A stretch of DNA of 64,000 bases from Pseudacidovorax sp. NFM-22 (GCF_021401245.1 NZ_JACBFY010000006.1:124001-188000), one strand, 5' to 3'. Counted from the stretch's first letter, positions 30,669-41,016 are shown. Numbers and translations: made by a program. Notes: generated by a model not told the origin, from the sequence alone.

Positions 30669-31361
30669 TCAGCGGGCGAGGAGCGCGTCGGCCGCGCGGA
30701 CGGCGGCGACGAACTCGCGGATCTTGTCGCCGTCCTTGATGCCCTTGGCCGTCTCGACGCCCGAGCTCACATCAACCGACAGCGACCGGCAGCGCGGGCG
30801 CAGCAGCGCAATGCCATCGCCCACGTTTGCAGGTGCGAGCCCACCACTCAAGACGAGGTGAGCGTCGACGGCGGTTGGAAGGAGTGACCAATCGAAGACC
30901 TTGCCGGCACCGCCATAGCCGTCGACATGGGCGTCGAGCAGGATGGCGCTGGCCTGGGAATAGGAAGCCGCGTAGTTTAAGAGGTCGAAGCCGGCCCCTG
31001 CCGCGCCCAGGGGGATGCGGGCGGCGCGCAGCCAGCGGTGGCGGCCCTCGGCGGTGGACTGTCCGCACAGTTCAGGCGTCTCGTCGCCATGGAACTGGGC
31101 CATGGAACCCGGCACCGCCGCCAGCGCGGCCTGCACCTGGTCCGGCGCTTCATTGACGAAGAGCAGCACCGGCACCACGAAAGGCGGCAGCCGGCCGGCG
31201 AGTTCGGCGGCGCGCTCCACGGTCACGGCCCGCGGGCTTTTGGCGTAGAGCACGAAGCCCACCGCATCGGCGCCCGCGTCAACGGCCGCGTCCACGTCCT
31301 GCTCGCGCGTGAGACCGCAGATCTTGATGCGGGTGCGGAAGGTGGCGGACGAAGGGGTCAT
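30669..31361 (-). CDS. trpF: Phosphoribosylanthranilate isomerase
   Basis: Third step of tryptophan synthesis, an Amadori rearrangement. 230 residues. Catalytic Cys in [10 protein letters not shown] near the N-terminus, [17 protein letters not shown], and [10 protein letters not shown] are visible; the catalytic Asp lies in [12 protein letters not shown] 31361 is chosen as the first before the conserved core. Lies 124 bp before trpB and 65 bp after truA. Confidence 0.95.
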   Translation of the reverse strand: MTPSSATFRTRIKICGLTREQDVDAAVDAGADAVGFVLYAKSPRAVTVERAAELAGRLPPFVVPVLLFVNEAPDQVQAALAAVPGSMAQFHGDETPELCGQSTAEGRHRWLRAARIPLGAAGAGFDLLNYAASYSQASAILLDAHVDGYGGAGKVFDWSLLPTAVDAHLVLSGGLAPANVGDGIALLRPRCRSLSVDVSSGVETAKGIKDGDKIREFVAAVRAADALLAR

Positions 31362-31425
31362 GGCGTGTGCGGACAGAGGAACAGGGTGCGTGACGGGGCG
31401 AGAGGCGGTGACTGCCCGACGATGT

Positions 31426-32238
31426 TCAGGGCAGGTCCTCGCAGGCACCAGGCTCCACGCCCATGGTGACCTCGGGCGGAAGCCCCCATGCGGCGTCGTA
31501 GAGGGGCCCGAGGAAATACAGCCCGTCGGCCGCGAAGGTGGGCGCCGCCGCCTGCCGGCTGCGCGCGTCGCGCACCTCGCGCAGCCAGTCGGGGGTGGCA
31601 TGGCCCTGGCCCACGCGCACCAGGCAGCCCATGATGTTGCGGATCATGTGGTGCAGGAAGGCGTCGGCCTCGAAGTCGAAGTGCCAGCGGCAGCGCTCGG
31701 CCGCGCCGATGCGCGTGATGGCGATGCGACGCACCGTCTTGACCGGCGACCTGGCCTGGCAGGCCGAGGCGCGGAAGGAACTGAAGTCGTGCTCGCCCAG
31801 CAGGTGTTCGGCGGCGGCGCGCATGGACTCGCCATCCAGTGCATGCATCGACCAGCCCACCTTGCCCGTGTCCAGGCTGGGCCGCACCGGCGACTGGGAC
31901 AGCACATAGCGGTAGCGCCGTCCCCGCGCCGCGGCGCGGCAGTGGAAGCTGTCGGGCACCGGCTGCGCCCACTGCACGGCGATGTCCTCCGGCAGAAAGC
32001 GGTTGGGCCCGCGCACCCAGGAGAAGGGCACGCGCTCGACGTCGGTGTCGAAGTGCACCACCTGCATCCAGCCATGCACGCCCGCGTCGGTGCGGCCGGC
32101 GCACAGCGTGCCGATGCGCTGCTGCGCAAAGCGTTCGAGCGCCCGTTCGAGCTGGTCCTGCACCGTGCGGCCGGAAGGCTGGCTTTGCCAGCCGTCGTAG
32201 GCGCGGCCGTTGTAGCGGACGCCGAGCGCGAGCCTCAT
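31426..32238 (-). CDS. truA: tRNA pseudouridine(38-40) synthase
   Basis: Makes pseudouridine at positions 38-40 of tRNA anticodon arms. 270 residues. The catalytic Asp51 lies in AGRTDAGVHG; the N-terminus LALGVRYNGRAYDGWQSQ and the segment DAFLHHMIRNIMGCLV are typical. In the fimV-truA-trpF order known from Burkholderiales. Confidence 0.96.
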   Translation of the reverse strand: MRLALGVRYNGRAYDGWQSQPSGRTVQDQLERALERFAQQRIGTLCAGRTDAGVHGWMQVVHFDTDVERVPFSWVRGPNRFLPEDIAVQWAQPVPDSFHCRAAARGRRYRYVLSQSPVRPSLDTGKVGWSMHALDGESMRAAAEHLLGEHDFSSFRASACQARSPVKTVRRIAITRIGAAERCRWHFDFEADAFLHHMIRNIMGCLVRVGQGHATPDWLREVRDARSRQAAAPTFAADGLYFLGPLYDAAWGLPPEVTMGVEPGACEDLP

Positions 32239-32311
32239 GCGCGCGACGCGCCTGCAGCGGGCAGGCAGGCGAGGAAGATCGGAGGGCAGGACGGCAGCGC
32301 GGGCATGGCAG

Positions 32312-32334
32312 AAAAAAGAGGGCCGGGCCGGCCC
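32312..32334 (-). terminator. Terminator after fimV
   Basis: On the minus strand GGGCCG (32334-32329), loop GCC, CGGCCC (32325-32320), then a T-rich tail TCTTTTTT to 32312. It lies 35 bases after the fimV stop, separating fimV from the truA-trp genes. Confidence 0.75.
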
Positions 32335-32368
32335 CCCTGGCTGGGTGGCACGGCGCGGCCCTGGAGTA

Positions 32369-35059
32369 TCAGCGCAGTTCGGCCAGCAGGCGGCGTGCGT
32401 CGTCCTGCAGGGCGCCGTCGCTTTCGGCGATCAACTCCTCCAGCAGCATGCGGGCGCCTTCCGGATCGCCCAGCGCGTGCAACTCGCGCGCGAGCGACAG
32501 CTTGACGGCGTCGGCGCTTTCCCCGGGGCCAGGGTCGATGCCCGTGGGAATGTGCAGCGGCAGGTCCATGGGCTGTGTGTCGGCCGTGTTGAGCGCGGCA
32601 TGGAAGTCGCGGCTGAAGATGTCCGAGCCTTCCATGGAGAGCGGCGCATGCAGCGTGGCAGGCTGGGTGCGCACCTCGTCGCCGACATGGCGGAACCCTG
32701 CCATCGGCTCCAGTTCGGCTGGGGCGGTGTCGAAGTCGTTGCCCAGATCGCCGACCGGGGCCGAACGCAGGGGCGCCGGAATGGTGGGCTCGTCCGCCGC
32801 GCCGCGAAGTCCCGAGGACGGCCCGCCGGGAGCCGGGCGCGGGTCATCGGCCAGCGCCGACGGGAACAGCGACGAGACCGATGGCGTCGTGGGCGCCGGG
32901 GCGGCCGCCGGCGTGCGTGCGGGCGGCAGGTCCAGATCCAGGTCGAAATCTAGGGGCGCCACCGACGGCACGAACGCCTGGGGCTTCGGCTCCTCCTTGG
33001 GGGCGGCGGACATGGCGCCGGCCGCGCTGGCGGAGGCGGCGATGCCGGCGGCGCCCATGGCAGGCGCCAGGCCGGCAGGCAGGGCTGCTGCCGGGGCGTC
33101 GGCCGCATGGGCGCCCTGGTAGAGCGCGTTGGACGGGTCGAGGCTGCGGCCCAATTCCTGCGCGCGATGCCAGTCGGACCCTTTGCCGCCCGTCTGCGCC
33201 TGCAACTCGAGCGCCAGTTGCTCGAAAGCGCGGGCGTCGCGGCGGCGGGCGTAGATCTCCAGCAGCTTGAGCTGGATGCCGGTGCGTTCCGGCGACGTGC
33301 GCAGCGCTTCCTTGAGGATCTCCTCGGCCTGGAGGTCGCGGCCGTAGGCGAGGTACACGTCGGCCTCCGCCACCGGGTCCACATCGCCTGCATCGAGCTG
33401 GCTGGGCGAATAGTTGAGCGAGGAGGCGCCGCTGTGGTCCTCCTTGGTGTCGACCGTCGCGCCGCCGGAGCCGCCGAAGTAGGAGTCCTTCTGCAGGCTT
33501 TCGGGGAAGAGGCTCTCTGCCGCGTCCTTCTTCTGCTGCTGGCGCCGGCGAGCCAGCAGGGCGAGCAGCAACAACAGCACGACGATGCCGCCACCCGCCA
33601 GAATCAGCGGATTGGCCAGCAGCGACTCCAGCAGGCCTTGTTCTTCCTGCGTGGCGGAGGGGGCAGGCGGGACCGGTGCGGGAGATGCCGCTGCGGAGGC
33701 CGGTGCCGCGGGCACCGCCACGGCGGCCCCGCCGGACGCGGCAGCTTGCGGCGCCGGCACCGTGGCTGCGGGCGTCGACGAGGCGGCCCCTGTGGTGGAA
33801 GGCGCCGTCACGCCTGGTGTGCCCGTACCGCCCGCCGTTCCCTCGGAGGGCGCCGCGGTCTGAGCGGCGGAAGGCCCGGCAGGTGCGGACTGTGCGGGCG
33901 CCGCCGTGCCTGCGGACGCGCCGCTCGATGCGCCTTGCAGCCGGTTGAGCTCCTCGATGTTGCGGGAGAGTTCGGCGACCCGGCTGCTGGCTTCCTTTGC
34001 TTGGCGCTGCTGTGCCAGGCGCTCCTCGGCCGAGGCTTGGCCCGGCGCCGCGCCCCGCGAGATGGTCAGCCGGTCTGCGGATGCGCCCGCGGCCGATCGG
34101 TCCTGCACGCGCGCCTGGAGGCCGCCCGACGCCTGCCGGTCCGCCCCCTCCACGTTCATCGAGGGCGCGTTGGTGGCCAGGCGCTGCCGGTAGCTGTTGA
34201 AGTCGCGGCTCTGGGCCACGATGGTGCGGCGGGCTTCCTCCGGCGGTGTGGCCCGGGCCGCGTCGGCCGAAGGCATCTGCAGCACGGCGCCGGCGCGCAG
34301 CCGGTTGACGTTGCCGTTCATGAAGGCGCTGGGGTTGGCGCGCAGCATGGCCAGCAGCATCTGGTCGAGCGAGACATCGGCCGGCTTGGCGGCCGCGGCC
34401 AGGCGGCCGGCGGTGTCGCCCGCGCGCACGGTGATGGCGCTTGCAGCCCCTGGCGGGACCGCTGCCGGAGCGGGCGCTGCCGCGGCTTCCACCGGGGTGG
34501 CTGCCGGCCGCTCGGCTCTTGCGGCCCGGCGGATGGGTGCGGGCGTGATCGGGCGGTCGATGGCCACGCCGGACGATGGCGCGGGCGCCCGGCTCTGCGG
34601 CGGATCGATCAGTGCGGTGTAGTCCCGGACCAGTCGCCCGCTGGGCGAATTGGCTTCGATCAGGATGTCCACGAACGGGTCGTTCATCGGACGCACCCCT
34701 TCCAGGCGGACCACGTAGCCGCCGTCCGCGCGCCGCTGGAGCGTGGTGCGCACGCCCTGCAGCGTATCGGCGAACGTCAAGCCGGCGTTCTGGAAAGTCT
34801 GGGGTGCAGCCAGGCGGACCTGCAGGTTCGTCGCCTCGGCCTGGGTGACGTCGGTGACCTGGACTTCGGCCCGCAGGGGCTCGCCCAGCGCCGACAGCAC
34901 ATTCAGCGCGCCCAGCGTCAGCGCCTGCGACTGGCTGGACCACAGGCCGAACGCCGCCACCACGGCCCAGCCCAGTGGAGAAATGCGGAAACGGCGAACG
35001 GCCGCCGAAGCGGCCGTGTCGCGCCCGGCGGCCTGCGCAGGCGGCGAGAGTCTGGTCAT
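32369..35059 (-). CDS. fimV: FimV/HubP-type polar protein
   Basis: Large inner-membrane protein with a periplasmic peptidoglycan-binding part, needed in relatives for polar organisation and type IV pilus function. 896 residues from ATG 35059; ATG 35074 is an alternative. A long signal sequence ends near residue 46. The conserved FimV N-terminal domain starts LTLGALNVLSALGEPLRAEV. LysM-like segment at about 207-262, Ala/Pro-rich linker, one membrane helix at about 487-510, then an acidic cytoplasmic part with TPR-like helices (DVYLAYGRDLQAEEILKEAL) and the short FimV C-terminal domain (about 860-896). Confidence 0.92.
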   Translation of the reverse strand: MTRLSPPAQAAGRDTAASAAVRRFRISPLGWAVVAAFGLWSSQSQALTLGALNVLSALGEPLRAEVQVTDVTQAEATNLQVRLAAPQTFQNAGLTFADTLQGVRTTLQRRADGGYVVRLEGVRPMNDPFVDILIEANSPSGRLVRDYTALIDPPQSRAPAPSSGVAIDRPITPAPIRRAARAERPAATPVEAAAAPAPAAVPPGAASAITVRAGDTAGRLAAAAKPADVSLDQMLLAMLRANPSAFMNGNVNRLRAGAVLQMPSADAARATPPEEARRTIVAQSRDFNSYRQRLATNAPSMNVEGADRQASGGLQARVQDRSAAGASADRLTISRGAAPGQASAEERLAQQRQAKEASSRVAELSRNIEELNRLQGASSGASAGTAAPAQSAPAGPSAAQTAAPSEGTAGGTGTPGVTAPSTTGAASSTPAATVPAPQAAASGGAAVAVPAAPASAAASPAPVPPAPSATQEEQGLLESLLANPLILAGGGIVVLLLLLALLARRRQQQKKDAAESLFPESLQKDSYFGGSGGATVDTKEDHSGASSLNYSPSQLDAGDVDPVAEADVYLAYGRDLQAEEILKEALRTSPERTGIQLKLLEIYARRRDARAFEQLALELQAQTGGKGSDWHRAQELGRSLDPSNALYQGAHAADAPAAALPAGLAPAMGAAGIAASASAAGAMSAAPKEEPKPQAFVPSVAPLDFDLDLDLPPARTPAAAPAPTTPSVSSLFPSALADDPRPAPGGPSSGLRGAADEPTIPAPLRSAPVGDLGNDFDTAPAELEPMAGFRHVGDEVRTQPATLHAPLSMEGSDIFSRDFHAALNTADTQPMDLPLHIPTGIDPGPGESADAVKLSLARELHALGDPEGARMLLEELIAESDGALQDDARRLLAELR

Positions 35060-35166
35060 GCTGTCGCGGGCCATGCCCGAAAAATGTAAGTAGACGTTAA
35101 CACCCGCGCTGCCCGAAAACAAGGCGAAGGGCACCGCTCGGTTGGGGCGCCGGCCGTCTCATCCAG

Positions 35167-35196
35167 ATCATGCGTTGCCCCGGGGCAACGCATGAT
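35167..35196. repeat. 30-bp perfect palindrome after asd
   Basis: ATCATGCGTTGCCCC (35167-35181) is followed with no spacer by its exact complement GGGGCAACGCATGAT (35182-35196). It starts 8 bases after the asd stop on the minus strand. No T-run follows, so it could be a hairpin that ends or stabilises the asd transcript, or a protein-binding site ahead of fimV. Confidence 0.75.
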
Positions 35197-35204
35197 GAGG
35201 AGTG

Positions 35205-36335
35205 TTAAGCGTCCAGCAGGATGCGCAGCATGCGGCGCAACGGTTCCGCCGCGCCCCAGAGCAGCTGGTCGCCGATGGTAAAGGCGCCCAGGTACTCGGG
35301 CCCCATGGCCATCTTGCGCAGCCGGCCGACCGGGATCGTCATGGTGCCGGTCACGGCCACGGGCGTCAGGTCCTTGAGGGTGGCTTCGCGCGTGTTGGGC
35401 ACCACCTTCACCCAGGCGTTGTCGGCCGCGATCATGGCCTCGATGTCCGCCAGCGGCACATCCTTCTTGAGCTTGAAGGTCAGGGCCTGGCTGTGGCAGC
35501 GCATGGCGCCCACGCGCACGCAGAAGCCATCGACCGGCACGGCGGGGCTGCCGAAGCCTTCGCCCTGGCCGAGGATCTTGTTGGTCTCGGCCATGCCCTT
35601 CCATTCTTCCTTGGACATGCCGTCGCCCAGGTCCTTGTCGATCCAGGGGATCAGCGAACCGCCCAGGGGCACGCCGAAGTTGGCCGTCTCTTCGCCCGAC
35701 AGGCTGCGCTGCCTGGCGATGACCTGGCGGTCGATCTCGAGGATGGCGCTCTTGGGGTCGTCCAGCAGGGCCTTCACTTCCGAGTAGAGCGTGCCGTACT
35801 GCGTGAGCAGCTCGCGCATGTGCTGCGCACCGCCACCCGATGCAGCCTGGTAGGTCTGCGTGCTCATCCACTCGACCAGGCCGGCCTTGTAGAGCGCGCC
35901 CACGCCCATCAGCATGCAGCTGACGGTGCAGTTGCCGCCGATCCAGTTACGGCCACCGTCGGACAGCGCGTTCTTGATGACCGGCATGTTGACCGGATCG
36001 AGCACGATGACGGCGTCGTCCTTCATGCGCAGGGTGGAGGCGGCGTCGATCCAGTGGCCGTTCCAGCCGGCGGCGCGCAGCTTGGGGAAGACTTCGGTGG
36101 TGTAGTCGCCGCCCTGGGCCGTGATGATGATCTCGCAGCGCTTGAGCTGCGCGATATCGAAGGCGTCCTGCAGCGTGGTCTCGTTCTTGGCCATGGCGGG
36201 CGCCTTGCCGCCGGCGTTCGAGGTGGAGAAGAACAGCGGCTCGATCAGGTCGAAATCCTTCTCGGCCACCATGCGGTCCATCAGGACCGAGCCGACCATG
36301 CCGCGCCAGCCGACCAAACCTACCAACTTGCTCAT
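35205..36335 (-). CDS. asd: Aspartate-semialdehyde dehydrogenase
   Basis: NADPH-dependent reduction of aspartyl phosphate, the branch point to lysine, methionine, threonine and isoleucine. 376 residues, start ATG 36335 giving [18 protein letters not shown] with the nucleotide-binding motif. The active Cys136 is in [10 protein letters not shown], the catalytic His in [11 protein letters not shown]. Upstream lies a small ORF rich in Thr and Ile codons that could be a regulatory leader peptide. fimV follows on the same strand. Confidence 0.97.
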   Translation of the reverse strand: MSKLVGLVGWRGMVGSVLMDRMVAEKDFDLIEPLFFSTSNAGGKAPAMAKNETTLQDAFDIAQLKRCEIIITAQGGDYTTEVFPKLRAAGWNGHWIDAASTLRMKDDAVIVLDPVNMPVIKNALSDGGRNWIGGNCTVSCMLMGVGALYKAGLVEWMSTQTYQAASGGGAQHMRELLTQYGTLYSEVKALLDDPKSAILEIDRQVIARQRSLSGEETANFGVPLGGSLIPWIDKDLGDGMSKEEWKGMAETNKILGQGEGFGSPAVPVDGFCVRVGAMRCHSQALTFKLKKDVPLADIEAMIAADNAWVKVVPNTREATLKDLTPVAVTGTMTIPVGRLRKMAMGPEYLGAFTIGDQLLWGAAEPLRRMLRILLDA

Positions 36336-36441
36336 TTCAAAAGCCCTTTCAGAGTCATACAAAGAAGACCGCGGCGAAGGGGCTGGCCCGCCTGGCTCGT
36401 CCGGGGCCAGGGGGAAGGCACGCGCGACGAACCAGGCTGGG

Positions 36442-36543
36442 TCAGCCCTTAATGGTCGTCGTGGTTTTGGTGATGGATGCGCGCGCGGTGCTGGCCAGGG
36501 CGGCAGGCACGGTGTTCAGGGCGAACGGGCGGGCGACAAACAT
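36442..36543 (-). CDS. Candidate Thr/Ile leader peptide of asd
   Basis: 33-residue ORF starting ATG 36543 and ending [12 protein letters not shown]. Five of the last nine residues are threonine and two are isoleucine, the end products controlled through the Asd branch. A TACAAT box lies 8 bases before the ATG, so the transcript would be almost leaderless. The stop is 106 bases before asd, and the space can fold into mutually exclusive hairpins. This is the layout of transcription attenuators such as thrL, but there is no clear U-run after the second hairpin, so the mechanism is uncertain. Confidence 0.5.
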   Translation of the reverse strand: MFVARPFALNTVPAALASTARASITKTTTTIKG

Positions 36544-36551
36544 GGGGCGCG

Positions 36552-36557
36552 ATTGTA
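36552..36557 (-). promoter_or_regulatory. -10 element of the asd leader
   Basis: TACAAT on the minus strand, 8 bases before the leader-peptide ATG and just after the leuB terminator. The -35 match is poor. Confidence 0.5.
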
Positions 36558-36581
36558 GCGCGCATCGGTATCGTCCTACAT

Positions 36582-36609
36582 GCAAAACGGCCCAACAGGG
36601 CCGTTTTGC
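36582..36609. terminator. Terminator after leuB
   Basis: Perfect 12-bp stem GCAAAACGGCCC (36582-36593) and GGGCCGTTTTGC (36598-36609), loop AACA. TTTT lies at the 3' side of the stem on either strand, so it can act in both directions. It is 45 bases after the leuB stop. Confidence 0.8.
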
Positions 36610-36653
36610 AGCGGATGTCGCGTGCGCCCGACGGGCGCCGCGTTCACACCTTT

Positions 36654-37724
36654 TCAGGCCAGGGCCTTCAGCACGGCATCGCCCATCTCTCGCGTGCCGA
36701 CCTTCGTCGTGCCTTCGCTCCAGATGTCGGGCGTGCGCAGGCCCTGCGCCAGCACGGCCTTGACGGCGGTCTCGATGCGCTGGGCGGCTTCTTCCTGGTT
36801 GAGGGAGAAGCGCAGCATCATCGCCGCGCTCAGGATGGTCGCCAGCGGATTGGCCACGCCCTTGCCGGCAATGTCGGGCGCGCTGCCGTGGCTGGGCTCG
36901 TACAGGCCCTGGTTGCTGTCGTTCAGGCTGGCTGAGGGCAGCATGCCGATGGAGCCGGTGAGCATCGAGGCTTCGTCCGAGAGGATGTCACCGAACATGT
37001 TGCCGGTCACGATCACGTCGAAGGCCTTGGGCTTCTTCACGAGCTGCATGGCCGCGTTGTCGACGTACATGTGCTCCAACTCGATGTCGGGGTAGTCCTT
37101 GTGCACCTCGGTGACCACGTCCTTCCAGAACTGGAAGGTCTCCAGCACGTTGGCCTTGTCCACGCTGGTCACGCGCCTGTTGCGCTTGCGCGCGGCCTCG
37201 AAGGCCACGCGAGCGATGCGCTCGATCTCCGGGCGCGAGTAGCGCATGGTGTCGAAGGCCTCGTCAGCGCCGGGGAAGTGGCCGTCGGTGGCGACGCGCT
37301 TGCCGCGTGGCTGTCCGAAGTAGATGTCGCCGGTCAGCTCGCGGATGATCAGGATGTCCAGGCCCGCGACCAGTTCGGGCTTGAGGCTGGAGGCATGCGT
37401 CAGCTGCTCGTAGCAGATGGCGGGGCGGAAGTTGGCGAACAGGCCCAGGTTCTTGCGCAGGCCCAGGATGGCCTGTTCGGGGCGCAGCGGGCGGTCCAGC
37501 TTGTCGTACTTCCAGTCGCCGACGGCCCCGAAGAGCACGGCATCGGCCTCCTTGGCCAGCTTGAGTGTGGCCTCGGGCAGCGGATGGCCGTGGGCCTCGT
37601 AGGCGGCGCCGCCGACCAGGGCGGTCTCCATCTCGAAGTTGAGGTCCAGCGCGTCCAGCACGCGCACGGCCTCCGCGACGATTTCGGTGCCGATGCCGTC
37701 GCCGGGCAGAACTGCGATTTTCAT
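36654..37724 (-). CDS. leuB: 3-isopropylmalate dehydrogenase
   Basis: NAD-dependent oxidative decarboxylation in leucine synthesis. 356 residues from ATG 37724 ([22 protein letters not shown]). Substrate-binding and metal motifs ITGDIYFG-like (ELTGDIYFG), [29 protein letters not shown] end region and [14 protein letters not shown] are present. Third structural gene of leuC-leuD-leuB; the gap to leuD is 29 bp. Confidence 0.97.
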   Translation of the reverse strand: MKIAVLPGDGIGTEIVAEAVRVLDALDLNFEMETALVGGAAYEAHGHPLPEATLKLAKEADAVLFGAVGDWKYDKLDRPLRPEQAILGLRKNLGLFANFRPAICYEQLTHASSLKPELVAGLDILIIRELTGDIYFGQPRGKRVATDGHFPGADEAFDTMRYSRPEIERIARVAFEAARKRNRRVTSVDKANVLETFQFWKDVVTEVHKDYPDIELEHMYVDNAAMQLVKKPKAFDVIVTGNMFGDILSDEASMLTGSIGMLPSASLNDSNQGLYEPSHGSAPDIAGKGVANPLATILSAAMMLRFSLNQEEAAQRIETAVKAVLAQGLRTPDIWSEGTTKVGTREMGDAVLKALA

Positions 37725-37753
37725 AAGTGGTGTTTCGGTAAGAGAGAAATGGG

Positions 37754-38404
37754 TCAGGCGATCATCTGGTGGGCAAGCCACGGCTTGGCGGCGAGCCGCT
37801 CGGCCTCGAAGGCCTTGATCTTGTCCTTGTGGCGCAGTGTCAGACCGATGTCGTCCAGGCCGTTCATCAGGCAGTAGCGGCGGAAGGGCTGGACCTCGAA
37901 CGGCAGCTCTTCGCCATCGGGCTTGACGACCACCTGGCGGTCCAGGTCCACGGTCAGTTCATAGCCCGGGAAGGCGAACACCTCGTCGAACAGCTTGGCC
38001 ACGGTGGCCTCGGGCAGCACCAGGGGCAGCAGGCCGTTCTTGAAGCTGTTGTTGAAGAAGATGTCGGCAAAGCTGGGCGCGATGATGGCGCGGAAGCCGT
38101 ACTGGTCCAGCGCCCAGGGCGCGTGCTCGCGGCTTGAGCCGCAGCCGAAGTTCTTGCGTGCCAGCAGCACCGAGGCGCCCTGGTAGCGCGGCTGGTTCAG
38201 CACGAAGTCGGGGTTGGGCTTGCGGCTGGCCGGGTCCATGCCGGGCTCGCCATGGTCCAGGTAGCGCCACTCGTCGAACAGGTTGGGGCCGAAGCCGGTG
38301 CGCTTGATCGACTTGAGGAACTGCTTCGGGATGATGGCGTCGGTGTCGACGTTCTCGCGGTCCATCGGGGCGACGAGGCCCTTGTGCACGGTGAATTTCT
38401 GCAT
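37754..38404 (-). CDS. leuD: 3-isopropylmalate dehydratase small subunit
   Basis: Partner of LeuC in isomerising 2- to 3-isopropylmalate. 216 residues. [22 protein letters not shown] start, [14 protein letters not shown] substrate loop and the swivelling-domain motif [11 protein letters not shown] are clear. Lies between leuC (17 bp away) and leuB on the minus strand. Confidence 0.97.
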   Translation of the reverse strand: MQKFTVHKGLVAPMDRENVDTDAIIPKQFLKSIKRTGFGPNLFDEWRYLDHGEPGMDPASRKPNPDFVLNQPRYQGASVLLARKNFGCGSSREHAPWALDQYGFRAIIAPSFADIFFNNSFKNGLLPLVLPEATVAKLFDEVFAFPGYELTVDLDRQVVVKPDGEELPFEVQPFRRYCLMNGLDDIGLTLRHKDKIKAFEAERLAAKPWLAHQMIA

Positions 38405-38421
38405 GGTGTCTGCTCCCTGGC

Positions 38422-39843
38422 TCAGGCGATGGTGCGGATGTCGACGAAGTGGCCGCGGATGGCGGCGGCGGCGGCCATGGCCGGGCTCACCAGGTGGGTG
38501 CGTCCGCCCGCGCCCTGGCGGCCTTCGAAGTTGCGGTTGCTGGTGGAGGCGCAGCGCTCGCCTGGCTCCAGCCGGTCGGCGTTCATGGCCAGGCACATCG
38601 AGCAGCCGGGCTCGCGCCACTCGAAGCCGGCCGCCTTGAAGACCTCGTGCAGGCCCTCGCGCTCGGCCTGTTCCTTCACGAGGCCCGAGCCCGGCACCAC
38701 CATCGCCACCTTGATGTTCTTGGCCACCTTCTGGCCCAGCTTCCTGACCACCGTGGCGGCCTCGCGCATGTCCTCGATGCGGCTGTTGGTGCAACTGCCG
38801 ATGAACACCTTGTCGACGAAGATGTCGTTCATCGCCTTGTTGGGCTCCAGGCCCATGTAGGCCAGGGCGCGCTCGATGGCGCCGCGCTTGTTGGCGTCCT
38901 TTTCCTTGTCGGGGTCGGGCACGCGGCCGTCGATGGGCAGCACCATCTCGGGAGAGGTGCCCCAGGTGACCTGCGGCTTGATCTCGGCGGCATTGAGTTC
39001 GACCACGGTGTCGAACTTGGCGTCCGGGTCCGAATGCAGCGTCTTCCAGTAGGCGACGGCCTGGTCCCATTCCACGCCGGTGGGCGCCAGCGGGCGGTTC
39101 TTCACGTAGTCGATGGTCTTCTGGTCGACGGCCACCAGGCCGGCGCGTGCACCGCCTTCGATGGCCATGTTGCAGACCGTCATGCGGCCTTCCATCGACA
39201 GGTCGCGGATGGCGGAGCCGGCGAATTCGATGGTGTAGCCGGTGCCGCCGGCGGTGCCGATCCTGCCGATGATGGCCAGCACGATGTCCTTGGCCGTGCA
39301 GCCCAGGGGCAGCTTGCCCTCGACCTTGACCAGCATGTTCTTGGCCTTCTTCGCCAGCAGGGTCTGCGTGGCCATCACATGCTCGACCTCACTGGTGCCG
39401 ATGCCGTGGGCCAGCGCGCCGAAGGCGCCGTGGGTGGAGGTGTGGCTGTCGCCGCAGACCACCGTCATGCCCGGCAGCGTGGCGCCGTTCTCGGGGCCGA
39501 TCACGTGCACGATGCCCTGGCGCTTGGACAGGAAGGGGAAGAAGGCGGCGGCGCCGAATTCCTCGATGTTGGTGTTCAGCGTGGTGACCTGTTCCTTGCT
39601 GATCGGATCGGCGATGCCGTCGTAGCCGCGCTCCCAGCCGGTGGTGGGCGTGTTGTGGTCGGCGGTGGCCACCACCGAGCTGACGCGCCACAGCTTGCGG
39701 CCGGCCTGGCGCAGTCCTTCGAAGGCCTGCGGGCTGGTCACTTCGTGCACCAGATGGCGGTCGATGTAGAGGACGGCGGTGCCGTCTTCCTCGGTGTGGA
39801 CGACGTGCTCGTCCCAGATCTTGTCGTAGAGCGTGCGGGCCAT
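38422..39843 (-). CDS. leuC: 3-isopropylmalate dehydratase large subunit
   Basis: Iron-sulfur subunit of isopropylmalate isomerase. 473 residues from ATG 39843 ([15 protein letters not shown]). Cluster cysteines appear in [15 protein letters not shown] and [30 protein letters not shown] is the aconitase-family signature. Transcribed 47 bp behind the LysR gene in the same direction. Confidence 0.97.
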   Translation of the reverse strand: MARTLYDKIWDEHVVHTEEDGTAVLYIDRHLVHEVTSPQAFEGLRQAGRKLWRVSSVVATADHNTPTTGWERGYDGIADPISKEQVTTLNTNIEEFGAAAFFPFLSKRQGIVHVIGPENGATLPGMTVVCGDSHTSTHGAFGALAHGIGTSEVEHVMATQTLLAKKAKNMLVKVEGKLPLGCTAKDIVLAIIGRIGTAGGTGYTIEFAGSAIRDLSMEGRMTVCNMAIEGGARAGLVAVDQKTIDYVKNRPLAPTGVEWDQAVAYWKTLHSDPDAKFDTVVELNAAEIKPQVTWGTSPEMVLPIDGRVPDPDKEKDANKRGAIERALAYMGLEPNKAMNDIFVDKVFIGSCTNSRIEDMREAATVVRKLGQKVAKNIKVAMVVPGSGLVKEQAEREGLHEVFKAAGFEWREPGCSMCLAMNADRLEPGERCASTSNRNFEGRQGAGGRTHLVSPAMAAAAAIRGHFVDIRTIA

Positions 39844-39890
39844 GGGGTCTCGTCTTTGGTGGGAAATCGTGGGGGAAGAAGTCGTGCGGC

Positions 39891-40862
39891 TCAGGCGGTG
39901 GCTGCGCCGGCAGGCGCCTCCACGGCCTCGGGCGGCTGCAGGTGCTGCACCAGCGTGCGCGCCGCCACCGGCAGGGTGGAGAAGTCGCGGGCCACCAGGC
40001 GGATCTCGCGGCGCGCCCAGTCGTCGCTGAGGTCCACTGCGGCCAGGCGGCGGCCGATGCCGGCCTGCATGAGTTCGAAGGCGCGGCGCGGCATCACGCC
40101 CACGCCCAGGCCGTTGTCGATCATGCGGCACATGGCGTCCAGCCCGGTGACGTGGATGCGCAGCCGCACGCTGCGGCCTTCGGCGGTGGCGGCCTGGTAC
40201 ATCGCACGGTAGATGGAGCTGTGGGTGTGAAGGCCCACGTGGTCCTCGTCCAGCGTCTGGGCGAAGGCGACGGACGGCTGCGAGGCGAGCGGATGCTGCT
40301 GCGGCAGCACGAGCGCCAATTGGTCGCGGCGGTAGGGCAGCGTCTGCAACTCGCCGGCATCACCCTCGGGCACATGGCAGATGCCCAGGTCGGCCGCGCC
40401 GGCCTGCACCGCGCGCACTACCTCGTGGCTGAGGTGCTCTTCCAGGTCGATCTTGATGCCTTCGTGAAGCCGGGCGAAGGCGCCCAGATCCTCGGGCAGG
40501 TACTGCACGATGGCGGAGATGTTGGCATGCACCCGCACATGGCCGCGCACGCCCTCGGCGTACTCGGAGAGCTCGCCCTGCATCTTCTCCAGGCTGTAGA
40601 GCATGGCGCGGGCGTGGTGCAGAAGGCTCTCGCCCGCGGGCGTCAGGTCCACCCCCCGGGCATGGCGGTAGAGCAGGCTGATGCCGAGCGTGGATTCGAG
40701 GTCGGACAGTCGTTTGCTGATGGCCGATGCCGCGATGAACTCGCGCTCGGCCGCGCGGCCGATGCTGCCCAGTTCGCACACGGCCACGAACAGCTGCAGC
40801 GACGTCAGGTCGATGCGGCGCGCAAAGCTGCGTTCGAGGGTGAGTGGGGCAGGCGAGGTCAT
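39891..40862 (-). CDS. LysR-family transcriptional regulator
   Basis: 323 residues. The N-terminal winged helix-turn-helix covers about 15-75 ([23 protein letters not shown], then [22 protein letters not shown]); the effector-binding domain covers about 95-300. ATG 40862 follows a GTG, both possible starts. It stands immediately upstream of leuC in the same direction instead of divergent, so it may be cotranscribed with the leu genes; a role in leucine synthesis is only suggested by position. Its ligand cannot be told. Confidence 0.88.
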   Translation of the reverse strand: MTSPAPLTLERSFARRIDLTSLQLFVAVCELGSIGRAAEREFIAASAISKRLSDLESTLGISLLYRHARGVDLTPAGESLLHHARAMLYSLEKMQGELSEYAEGVRGHVRVHANISAIVQYLPEDLGAFARLHEGIKIDLEEHLSHEVVRAVQAGAADLGICHVPEGDAGELQTLPYRRDQLALVLPQQHPLASQPSVAFAQTLDEDHVGLHTHSSIYRAMYQAATAEGRSVRLRIHVTGLDAMCRMIDNGLGVGVMPRRAFELMQAGIGRRLAAVDLSDDWARREIRLVARDFSTLPVAARTLVQHLQPPEAVEAPAGAATA

Positions 40863-40993
40863 CACGATCCACGAGGGGAGGCGTGATTTTCCTATGGTTT
40901 GCTCATGTCAGTCATCGCGGATGGCGATGGGGCGGCTGGCAGCGCGAGAACACGTTGTGCGCCGTCGCGCCATGACGGTCGCGGCGTGCCAAG

Positions 40994-41016
40994 AAAAACG
41001 GCCCACGAGGGGCCGT
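40994..41016 (-). terminator. Terminator after the entericidin gene
   Basis: On the minus strand ACGGCCC (41016-41010), loop CTCGT, GGGCCGT (41004-40998), then a run of T to 40994. It isolates the small lipoprotein gene from lysR-leuC. Confidence 0.8.

Larger units (their letters stand above)
36336..36653 (-). other. 318-bp leader region between leuB and asd
   Basis: Contains the bidirectional terminator of leuB (36582-36609), a TACAAT box (36557-36552), a 33-codon ORF (36543-36442) and then about 100 bases able to form competing stems: CCTGGC with GCCAGG, or CTGGCCC with GGGCCAG, sharing the same bases (36411-36379). No larger gene is seen on either strand. Confidence 0.65.

Noticed and set aside
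36642-36653. TTCACACCTTT near the leuB stop as another copy of the palindromic repeat
   Set aside because: Only the outer 10 bases match; the rest of the arm and the centre are absent.
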